Source: Rhabditophanes sp. KR3021 (Eukaryota; Nematoda; Chromadorea; Rhabditida; Alloionematidae). From it: a DNA stretch of 64,000 nucleotides. A program made the translations under genes and the position numbers. The DNA lies in the NCBI GenBank assembly GCA_963281155.1, contig CAUJLY010000001.1:5022001-5086000 (forward strand). Reading direction: 5' to 3'. A model generated the notes under the pieces. It was not told where the DNA came from and made no database searches. It was given only the letters and a program-made list of their open reading frames with translations. Positions 49,732-60,673 of this stretch are shown here, piece after piece. Numbering within the stretch: the stretch's first letter is position 1; each line of letters begins with the position of its first letter.

Positions 49732-51591
49732 ATGGTGAATCACATATTACGTATATTTATTTTAATAATTGTTTGTTTCAATGTATCAGCAGAATTTCCT
49801 GAAAACCTTGATGATTTTTTAGGAATATTATTCGAAACCGAGCAATGTAAGTTAAATAGATATTTAGCGTAGATAAGTGAGCATCTGCTTATATCTTTAT
49901 TAATATGGACTAACTTTGTTCCTAAGTAACTAAAATCCACTTTGTAAATGACCCAACATGCACTTTTCAGATTACTAAACACACTTTTAATAATTGAATA
50001 TGTATTTTTCAATAATTGAATGCGTATTTTTTAAGTAATCGAAAAATGTATTTTTAATTTTAAAACAATTCAAAATGCAATTATCAAAATATTTATACTT
50101 AAAATAAAGTTCTTAGTACTTATTTTTTTACTTCTTAGGTGAGTCATTTGTTTCAAGTGCTGATTACTTATCTGTTTCAACAACAAAATGCTCCCCTTTC
50201 ACGTGTGATTTTCCCTATCAGGTATGTATGCGTCCTTCGGCTTTATATAAAGAAGAAAAAGCCAACGAATGCCGTGATATTCCAGTTAGCTGTTTGTTAG
50301 CTGCAAATGGCAATAAAGCACTTCCCAATAGAAAATCAAATCCGAATAGTGTTGATTCAAACAAAAATACTGTTAAGCCAATAATTACAAAACCAGAACC
50401 ACCACCAACAGGTTCTGTTCAAAATAAGCCGCCACCACCTACAAGAAAAGGCGGTAGTGTGTGCAAAATGGATATACCACACGGTCGTTTTTGTGGCTTT
50501 AAGCAAATGTTATTTTGGAACAAAGAAAATAAGGCTTGCGAGCAGTTTTGGTTTGCCGGTAAAGATTGACTAATTTGCACGAATCTAATAAAATATTTAG
50601 GTTGCACGACAGACGAAACAAATGCCAATTTATTCGAAACAAACGAGGAATGCGTACAAGCAACTAAGAACTGTAAAAATGGTAAATTTTTTTATGTTGC
50701 CATAAATACTTGTTTACAACAAACACATCACAACAATACACACTCATAATTTCCTTTAGAATTAATTCCTAAAATCACACCAATCACACAAAGACCGACT
50801 ATTATTAATAGTAAAACAGGCACAACCGCACGTAAAAATAATAAACGCACGACGAATGCTTTTAGAATTACAACAGAAGAACCTCCACATGTTGTTAATC
50901 CAAGAGAGTATGGCGGAAATTCAGCCGTAGGTGGGAACGCGGTAAAACAAGGAAATCTAGCTGGTTTATTTGGTTCTGCTTTAACGGGCAAAGGACATGG
51001 GAAGGGTGGTAATCCATTAGCTGGACTGGGAGGATTAAATGCTCTTGGTGGGCTAGCCAAGGGCTTGTCAGGGAAATCTGGAGGTGGTGGGAATCTTATT
51101 CAAGGCTTACTTGGAAGTATGGGAAACATGGGCAATGCTGGAGGAAATAGAGGCAGTGGTGGAGCTGGAATCGCTCAACAAATGTTGTCCGGAATTAATT
51201 GGAATCAGTTTTTGTAAGAACATTGTGACGCCTTTTCCATTCGCTTTTGCACTTTGTTTTGCACTCACGTTATCTCTTTTTTATATGTAACTAATTTTGA
51301 AAATATTTTAGAGGAAGATGATTATGATGAGTATTCTAATCTCACCTCCGATCTCAAATTAAAATATTGTAGTCAAGCTCGTTCTGTAGGTGATAAAAAT
51401 TGTTCAGCTGCACCGTCAAAACCTATCCGCCGTTATTTTTACAATTCCCCTTCAAATACATGTAAAGGTAAATTAAATAAGTCATTATTATAATTAATAA
51501 TATTTTAGCTTTTTGGTATTTCGGTTGTAATGGATCAAAAAATAATTTTGTATCTTCAGTCAGATGCCGTCAAGTTTGTATTCATAGTTAA
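49732..51591 (+). CDS. Secreted Kunitz-domain protein with Gly-rich linker (two Kunitz domains; 3' model uncertain)
   Basis: Exons 49732-49846, 50139-50558, 50601-50681 and 50760-51213 are in phase. They encode a signal peptide (MVNHILRIFILIIVCFNVSA), a Cys-rich segment (TTKCSPFTCDFPYQVCMRPS), a Pro-rich spacer, Kunitz domain 1 (CKMDIPHGRFCGF...FWNKENKACEQFWFAGC...ETNEECVQ), and a Gly/Leu/Asn-rich linker (GLFGSALTGKGHGKGGNPLA and on). Two more exons, 51312-51467 and 51509-51591, encode a second Kunitz domain (YCSQARSVGDKNCSA...RRYFYNSPSNTCKAFWYFGCNG...CRQVC). Exon 4 as read ends in phase 2 at a strong donor, but the next acceptor needs phase 1, so this join gives an early stop. An internal donor after 51116 (GGA A|gtatgg) would restore the frame. 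Kunitz domains are typically serine-protease inhibitors, but the P1 residues were not firmly placed. Confidence 0.75.
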
Positions 51592-54500
51592 ATGCCGTCA
51601 AATTGGAACTAATCCATTAATTGATGTCAATTGTGTATTGTATATTAAATTCTGCCAAATTTGTGTCGTTCTTTTAATACCGCCAAATTATGGTTTAAAG
51701 GAATGACGTAGTATATGATGGTCTTTCTTAATATGTAAAATTTCTTTTAAAACATATACTTTCGAATGATTAATTTTTTTGTTGTAAATATTATATAATT
51801 AATTATATGTATTTACAGACTAGTTTTTACTTTTATGCAAAATAAACAAACATATACTGAAGAAAACGTATCAACGATGTAATTAGATCTTATGTAACTC
51901 TATCAATTAGACTCTCACATTTAATCAACTTTTTTAAGAGTTAATAAACTTAATTACTATTTTTGAAGAAGCAACAGGTATTTCAAAATTGCTTCGGTTA
52001 ATTGAAAATGATATCGTAATTTATTCGAGTGTTCAGTCAATTGATTCCGTTAAGTATTATGTTTTATACTACTTTATCAACGAAAAATAAAATCTTTGAA
52101 GAGAATTTTTTAATCTAGTGTTAAAGTATTTGAAAATTAAAAACATAATGCGTTCAACATATATTTTCTTACATCATCTGATTTAGTGGAAATAAAACGG
52201 TATCTCGAATAAATACAAGTAATTGATGATGTTCTAATCAAATAATGGTATAAATTATAATTGGTATTCTTGCATTTAAAATTCACTTATGATGCTGTCA
52301 AAAAGATCATTTTTTATAGAAGTTGCATAAAAAATTACTATTCAATATTATCTGTCTTTTTATTGGCATATTATATTCCTATTAAGTAGATGACTCCTTC
52401 CACATTGCAACAAACGAATATTAATTAAAAAAAGCTTCTGTTGTAGGGATATTTTTATTTTTTAGTGCAGAACTTTTCAAAGAACCTAGGCAATGCCATC
52501 TAATCACATCTACTGATCACAAATGTTCTAGACATTATTCTGACGTTGCATAAATATTTTACGATTATTATAACATCTGATAAAGAGTATCTTGATATTT
52601 TAGGTTTCTAGAATTAAAAAATGATTAATTTGAGGAGGATAAAAGCTGATATTTATTCTAGGACGTTCATTAGTGTGTAATCTATTGTGGGAATAGTGCA
52701 TAAATTTAGTACCACGCAACAATTGCCAGCTAAGCTGATGAAAATATCAATTTCCTTATTCAAATAATCATGCAAATTCTTTGTTTGTAAATTTTTACTA
52801 GAATAATAAATGAAAAATTGAATTGAAACTTTAGACATTTTCCGTTCGCTATTATGTAATTTGAGTAAATATGTTTTATCATACAACATGCCCATTCCGG
52901 AATGTACACTATATGTACACTGTTGACCATTAATTGAGTTTGTGGTGCTAGATATGTTTCCATAATTTTGTATGCACTTAAAGGATATAAATTTGAGACA
53001 TTTAAAAAGTTGTATAAAATATAGTTTCCACAAATTCATTGAATAACATTTTTGATTTGGTGATAAACACTGCTTGAATTGAACGTGATTTATTTACTAC
53101 GCTAATTGCTCAAGTAATTCATTGTACCTATTATTTTATACATTTCGAATAATTTGGCTGATGTTTTATTTGTCGTTAAATGTCGAAACATTTGTTTTGC
53201 TTATACTGAACAGAAATCTGCTTGTTTGTAAAGGCTAAAAAATATTAACTCAGCTTAATTATTGAGAAATTTATGTACATGTTTCAGATCTCTTTCAAAA
53301 GATCACCATTAACTTGCAAGTAATTGTTTATGTATATTAAATGTTTGACCATTATTTGCAATATAAATATGAACCTTTTGTTGTAATATGTATATTTTAA
53401 AAAATTGTGTACTTTATTGAGCAATATTTTTAATAATGAAATTTAATACTTATTTTAGCTATTTACTTCATCTGAATCAACAAGCCCACAAACAATTAAT
53501 ACAATACCCTTCTTGCATAATTCTCACGTTCTGATATTTCTATTAATTCAAATATTAGATGGTAGTTATTTACAGCTCACTTCTAACAATTAACATAGTC
53601 ATTTATTTTACCAACAAATGGACTATATTGAGCAATAACTTATTATCTTTCTTCAGCTTACATTCATTCACAAAATATAATACCTTATTTCCAAAAGAAG
53701 CTTTTTAAAGTGAATTAAAAAATAATAGCCTGATATAATCCAATTATTTAGGAAAGTCTTCGGTTTTGACGTTTCTAATCACGACTTAGTTGGCGTTCAT
53801 CCATATACATTAATAGCGAACTTTGACAGTTGCACGATAATTGTAATATCAATTTCTTTTAATGTCGTTAATTGGCTGTAAATATGAATCTTCAAACCAG
53901 TTAATAAGACACTCATTGTATTTATATTAAAACCTAATATTTATTAGTATGCATTTTATAAATTTACGTCCAAGTTTAGTGTTTTTTATAGGATGTAAAG
54001 TAGCAATATTTTTAACAGCTTGTATTTCGACAGGATCTCTCGTCTTAAAGGCAGGTGATTTGACTATTTTTGAGGAACATTATCATACATTTAGTTAATG
54101 ATAAAAACAAAGAGACAATATAAAAAGTTCTTCTCCTAAGAAGTATACGTGGTCTGGTTTATTTAGAAACACAACATTATTTTGTCATTTACTTATTTAC
54201 CTCAGACAGAAGTAGAGTTAAGTGCAAAAATGCGTTAAGATAGGGTTACGTATTTTTGAAAGTGATGATAAACTTAGTCCTTAAGCTAGTTCTTGATATT
54301 CAAAATAATGAAACAGAATACTGTTGTTGTAATTATAATTGTTTTAAGAACTTGACTATTTTTATTGAAAACTAGTAACTTACTCACTACACAAATAATC
54401 TCTATCATTTTTACAAACTCAAACCCTTGATTTTTCTTGATTAAAGTGATCATTTCAACATTTTTTGATTCATTAAAACTATATGTATTTCTTAATATTT

Positions 54501-57320
54501 ACTTGAATAAATTTATTTATCGTAAAGATGCATTACTTTACTGAGTACTTTATAAAAGGCATAAAAAATTGTTTGTGTTAAAATGGAATTGACTCTTTAG
54601 AAAATGCAAATTTTTTATGCTACTTTTTATAGCGATTCGGGAAGGCGTTATATTACTTAATGAATTGTATGTTTAACCATTTTTGATTTAGAATTAAAAA
54701 ATTAATAAACATCATGTTGATGAATGTGTATTTGCATTAAAATAATAATCATTTCATTGCTCCATTTTCAATATTTAGATACAAAATTATGACTCTGACT
54801 ACGAAATATTATACGCAAACGGTAAAAATGTAACATTTTCAGTGTTTATTCTTTGAATAGCTTGTCAGTTAATAAGGGATTTTTTCAATATCTTCAAAAT
54901 GCACTTTATAACCTATTTTAAGAGGGCGTTAAATTAAATATTAGCTTTTTGTCTGATATTTTTTATTTAATTAAGTCTTTATTCGAGTAAATCAAACTGC
55001 ACTTTTCAGCACCCATCATTTTATTTACCATACAAAATTCTCAATTAAAGGTAGCTTTTAGATTTACAAAATATAAGCCAATCTTAAACATATTTAAAGG
55101 CTAAGCTTTATTTATAGTGATGCAAATATTTTATAATCAGTTGACTATATCTAGACGTTTTTTAAAATGATCAAAGAATATTACGCACCGACTCATATTT
55201 ATTTATCAATCATTTTTTCCAAATATCAACACCATTTTTTCAATTAGCAACTTTTGCGTTGTTGATTTTCTTATCAAAAGTGTATCTGAAAACTATATAC
55301 TGCCGTAGTGGTAACAAATATAGGTGATGATAGCTAAATAATAAAACTAATGTATTAACATATCTGCATAACGCTTAATTATACTTATAATACGAATATT
55401 CTAGGAATCTTTTTTGCGATAATGTAGTGTTCTTTATTTGTAATTGCAATGTTCTATTTGTAAAATGCAATGTTATTTTTGTAAAATGCAATGTTACTTT
55501 CTTGTTAATTACTTTTTTGTCAATAGCAATGTTTTTTGATAATCAAAATGTTCTTTTTTGTTAATTAGGCATAACTGTGACTGACATTATATTACTCATA
55601 AGATTAGATCATGGCTTTATTGCTTTCCTTCGCATTTAATAAAAAATTTATGAGCAAAAAAAGAATTTTTAAAATTGACTAAAAAAATGTTGTGAGAATG
55701 TTTAAATTGCAACAAGATACATGAAAACGTTAGAAAGCATAATTTATAGTAGAGTTGATTAATAAAATGTTGCAATTTGATTGCTTATTAGTAACTATAT
55801 CACGTTTATAATAGACAAGTTATTATTTATTTGAAATCTTTAATCACATTTACACTAGACATTTCATGTTCTATTATCTTAATATGACTATATTAGGTGA
55901 TTGATAGGATATAAGGACATCTCAAATATAGTAATTAGAATATCTTTTATTTTATAGCTTTCCAAAGCTTATATCGCCGAAGAATTTAATCAAAATAAAT
56001 GTAAGATAGACATAAACCATTTAATTTCCATACTTTTTATCCTTTCATATTTTAGGTAGTTTAAAAAGTGTTTAAATAAGTGATTGTATTCATTATTCCC
56101 ATTATTAATTTGTCTTTAATAAAATGAAATTTTCTAATATTAAATGTAACTCCTTTGACTTATTTGATGTCTTATAGTTTAAAATATGATGCAAAGAATG
56201 ACTATCACCTTTTTGTTTAATTATTTTTTGTAGTGTGTTTAATTTTTAAATGCCTATTGTTAAAATATGGTATAAATAACAAGGTAACTCTACATATTTT
56301 GACATTTTATTGCACCAATTTTTCTAATGTAAGTAGTTTGATATTCCCAACACTCAGTTATGACTCAAACACTCTTCCAATCATTAATTAATAATTGCAC
56401 AGATACTCTATTTATTACCAGACAATACAATCTTATTTAAAATCATCTCTTGTAACAATGTCTTATGTAAGACATTTATAACGCGAATAATATTATTGTA
56501 TAATGAGCTCTTTTTTGCTGAAACATATTTATTCGTTCTAATACGGTTTTTGTTGTCGCTAAACGCTCCATTTAATTATGGAATTTGAGTCATAGTTAAA
56601 CTCCAAGATTTAGAACTTCTCTTACAATGTAAAGTAACATAGGTAGGTTTAGTATGTAAGTTGCTTGTTTCACTCTAGTACAAGAAACAATCAAACGTTT
56701 CCACACTTAAAAAGAAAATTCTTTTGAGAGCATTTCAAAGATAATAGGTCTGCGTAGGTGGATATTTTTTATCAAACTCACACCATAATCACTTCCAAAA
56801 AAAGCACATAATTGTTGGTACAATGACTCATCTTAGCAAATTTTTTAGACTTAATTAAATTCTAAAGTGCCATTTACCTGAAGCTTTATGCGTTTAATGA
56901 TTTTTAGTTGGTTGATATTAATAAACGCTACACTTTTCCTTGATTGATGTTTTATTTCAAATAAAATATTACATGATGTTAAAAAATGCTTCCTACAACA
57001 TAGACTTTCCTCATATTTTAATTTTATTTACTTAGTCACATCTTATTTGATATGTATTTATGATTTGGAAACGATTTAAGCTATGTGTTATGTTAAATGA
57101 TCATGTTCATTGACAAATATTTCAGTTTTGATTTGATTTTTATTTATTTGTTTGTTTATATTTATTTATTTTAGGAACAAGATACACTAATTCTCCCTCT
57201 AGAAGAAGTATTTCATCAAGCCAACTTCTCAAAGCACTTAAATCATTTTTCTTACAAATTGTAATCATACCATCTTTAACTACAGCGCCCTTAAAATCAG
57301 ATAATGAGCAGTACATACAA
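51592..57320. other. 5.7 kb gene desert
   Basis: The largest gene-free block. A 128-codon minus-strand frame at 52653-53039 has no motif and may be chance in low-complexity DNA. A short tandem repeat lies at ~55430-55570. Near the end, TTTATTTATTTTAG at about 57160-57175 could be an acceptor (possibly a spliced-leader site) for the HtrL-domain gene, leaving a ~145-nt 5' leader. Otherwise nothing is recognised. Confidence 0.45.
55430..55570. repeat. Tandem TGTAAAATGCAATGTT repeat
   Basis: Four to six imperfect copies of ~20-22 nt built on ttgtaaaatgcaatgtta(t/c)tt, decaying toward the 3' side. Confidence 0.6.
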
Positions 57321-60044
57321 ATGACATCGACTAAAAACAAAAAGCCTCTATGTTTCAGATGGTACAAAGTATTGGCAGCAGCAGCATTCATCCTAATTGG
57401 TATAATTTTTTGGGTATTTGTAATTCATCCCCTGATAGAGTGGGAAACTGATTTTGTCTCTCCGTTTTTCAAGAAAGGAACAACCATTCATAAGCAGCCT
57501 TTCCCAATTGACGGTCCAGACTCTGATCAAAATATTGAACCTGAAGAAAAACAGACGCTCGAAGGAAGTTTAGATAGAGAAATTGTGGGTGAGCAGTCAA
57601 TTAATGGAGATGTAGATGGACAGTTAGTCAGTCAAAGTGTAGATGAAAAATTAGTTAGCAAGAGTTTAGATGAACATTTAGTTATCAAAGACGTAGACGA
57701 CCAATTAATGAACAAGAATTTATTTTTTGAAAATAATGCAGAATTGCTTCAATGGATTTTAGCTTTATTACCAACTCGCAACTACCCGAATAAATATTTG
57801 GAACAAATTAGAAATAGCAAATTAGTTGATGCGGATATGCCTGATCTCAAAGCATCTACAACAGAACAGGCAATGACGTCATATTCGGTGGAAACGACTG
57901 TTCGTGTATATGCATCTACACCTACGACAACTACTCCCAAACCCATTATTGCCAAGACAACCACACTTGATTCGTGGAAATTTATTTATTCTACTACTAC
58001 ACACAAACCCTCGATTCCTCAAAATAGTGGCGTAAATACACCCGTTAGTAAACCATTTATTAATCCTTTCAAAATTAATGTCACAAATCTTATTCGAAAT
58101 GTAACAACAATGAGACCATGGATTCATCATCCAGCACCTACTACTACCGTTCCGAAAATCGTTTCTACCACAACTTTAAGACCCTTAACTACTTCTACTA
58201 AAGCAAATGTGGAATTAAATAGAACAGGATCTCAACTTATTACAAATAATTTGAATTCACTTAATAATTACGGTTATCCAAAGCATATTAAGAATAACGA
58301 TGGAAAAGAGTATTATCCCAATAGTGTAATCCCAAATAGAAACTTGCATGCTAAGCCAATTCCTCGTTTTGACAAAATAGAGCCTACTCCTGTGTTCAAT
58401 GAGATCAAACCAATTCCAATATTTAATGCAATTAAGCCAATTGAAAACTCCAATGAAATGAAGGCAATTCACGTCGAAGAAGAAATCAAGCCTATAGAAA
58501 TAGATTTTGAAAGTGGTGAGCTTTTTGAAGGTACAATTGAGCCAACATCAACTACCACTGCAAAAGATGAAGTGATTAAGGATAAAAATAAACCTAGTTT
58601 ATTTGATTCTGAAGATAGTTTGGAATTTGAGGAGACAACAACTGAAATTATGCCTACGACACTTCCTCCCATAATTACTACGCAAAAAGCTGACATAAAT
58701 GAAAAAATTATTCGCTCCAAACGTGATGCTCCAGTAATTGTGACGGCTCTTCTCGATATCGGCCGTGGTGAATGGCATTCGTTTTATCGCCCTTTCAATA
58801 CATACTTAAGTTATCTCTTAGATTTATTAGCAATTGATAACAACATGATTATTTACGGGGATAAAAGCGTTGTTGATTTTGTACATAAGCATTATCATCA
58901 CCGACTTGCCGACAAACTAGTCATTGAAATTTCATTGGAATCACTGCCGTTTTACAGATATAAACAGGAAATGAGTGATATTATTGCGAAAGAACAGCAA
59001 TCGTGGGACCCCAAATGGGACAAGAAAATGAAAAACCATCCTGAATCTGTTTATGCTGATTACAACATTTTAGTCAATTCTAAGCCATACCTTTTGAGCA
59101 ACGCCACAGAAATTTCCCCATTTCCATCTAATGAATTTATTTGGATAGACGGGGGATATAGTCATGGCGACCACAACTTAATTCCCAAAGATACTTGGTT
59201 TCCATTCTTAATTCCGGTAACTATTAAACTTATTGAACTAAAAAATGGGGGGAAATATAAATGGCATATTACAAAGACTTTCTCAATTGAACTGTTTACT
59301 AGGTGTCTAAGAACTCTCGAAGGATCAGTTTAGCTACTTGATCTTTCTTCTCTGGAAACATTTGTTTGACAGTCATTCCGATGTCACCTTTCCTCCAAAA
59401 TTAGTCGAGTCTCTGACCATACTAATGAACAGAATTCATAGGATAACCCTTGTAGTAATTAAAAAAAATTTTACTGCCAGTCAAAAATAGTCGAGTTTGA
59501 GCATATTATTCTAATACTAATATTTAAAAAACCGGGTAATTTAAATTTATTTCATATTTTTATCTAATTTAAATTCATTTCATGTTTTGTTATTATTTTT
59601 AAATTTACTTCATACGTTTATCCAATTTTTAATTTCTAGGGTAAAGTGCATGTCGTAAAATTAACACCAACTCAAGACAAAATTAATAAATACACTCTGG
59701 ATACGATATACCGGAAAGATTTGGCCGTAATTAGTGGCGGAGTGATAGCAGGAGATCGAGAGGCAATTAGTCGCTTTTATCGTTTCTTTTACAAGAATTT
59801 CGTAGACATGCTTGATGCTCACAAAGCAGACGACGATCAGACAACAATGCTAATGACCATCAAACATTATGCCAGTTTATTCTACATAATTCATGGTGGA
59901 TGGTTTGATGCATTCAGGCTGTTACCAAATATTGATGATCCTATTACCATGAAAGATCTTAAGAAAGCTTATCATCCTCAATTGGCTGAGAGTACATATC
60001 CATACTTTCGAATACATAATAACAGAACACGGGCTAAACTTTAA
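57321..60044 (+). CDS. Type II membrane protein with HtrL/YibB-type domain, 766 aa
   Basis: Two exons, 57321-59216 and 59640-60044, joined in phase 0 (CCG|gtaact...tttctag|GGT). Short cytosolic N-terminus, then one membrane anchor (VLAAAAFILIGIIFWVFVIH, residues ~18-37), then a ~430-residue low-complexity stalk. The stalk has a 9-residue repeat (DEKLVSKSL / DEHLVIKDV), a Thr-rich part and an I-K-P-I repeat. The catalytic-type domain begins after a KRD site: APVIVTALLDIGRGEWHSFY, PFNTYLSYLLDLLAIDNNMI, and NEFIWIDGGYSHG. This matches the HtrL_YibB family (VTALxDIGR... and D-x-G-Y-x-H-G), thought to be glycosyltransferase-like and expanded in nematodes. Exon 2 supplies GKVHVVKLTPTQDKI, SGGVIAGDREAISRFYRFFY and the terminal helices. 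Golgi location is inferred from topology. Confidence 0.8.
57615..57722 (+). repeat. 27-nt coding tandem repeat, four copies
   Basis: In the stalk of the HtrL-domain protein, four 27-base units starting at about 57615, 57642, 57669 and 57696 encode DGQLVSQSV, DEKLVSKSL, DEHLVIKDV and DDQLMNKNL. Confidence 0.85.
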
Positions 60045-60673
60045 CGCATTTATTTTATTTTATGCATTTTAACATAATCTTTATATATTTACCATGTCTA
60101 CTGCGTAAATATTTAATAATAAAGAATATTATACTATTAATGTAATGTCATTTTATTATTAAGCAATTCAACCTTTTATATAAAAGAATTAATGCTAGAA
60201 GAGTTTGTTCACACCATGCTCATTTACATTAATAATAATGCATCCACGATAGCAGTAAAAAATTTATACAATATTGAAAATCAATACATTCGCTCTCATA
60301 TGTTTAGGCATGCCTATTTAAATAAGCCCATCTACTCTCAACACATGCATATATTATGTCTAGTAAAAAATAGTACTCACCAATTACTACTACCACACAT
60401 CACCAAACTACCCCGTTTATTTGTCCAAAAGAGGCCTACTAAATAAATAATATCTCCCAAATTATAAATGTTAGCCACTCTAAACTTTTCAGAATACCTT
60501 AATTACTCACTAAAGGTTTCATTTTTAGAGTTTAAAGCAAATAAACTTCACAACTTACTAAATATACATTTTTAAAGAGCAAAACATTCATTTTTACATT
60601 TACTTTATTTCATACTCTTTATATCCAAATTTATGACATATTTTTATCAATTGCTGATGGGCTTATTTTAGAG
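60045..60673. other. Intergenic; acceptor-like site before the ACSL start
   Basis: No gene is supported. An 84-codon frame (60192-60446) has no motif. The gap ends with GCTTATTTTAGAG immediately before ATG 60674, which looks like a trans-splice or 5'-UTR intron acceptor. Confidence 0.45.

Noticed and set aside
52653..53039. 128-codon minus-strand frame in the gene desert
   Set aside because: No signal, domain or splice context. Such a length is possible by chance in this much sequence.
57140..57391. 83-codon minus-strand frame with protein-like end (SALRSWLDEILLLEGELVYL)
   Set aside because: It is antisense to the start and membrane anchor of the HtrL-domain gene, and any upstream exon would have to lie inside that gene. 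Kept only as a note.
59217..59333. Read-through of the HtrL gene exon 1 to a stop at 59333
   Set aside because: A phase-0 splice from 59216 to 59640 continues the conserved domain (GKVHVVKLTP), so the read-through is intronic.
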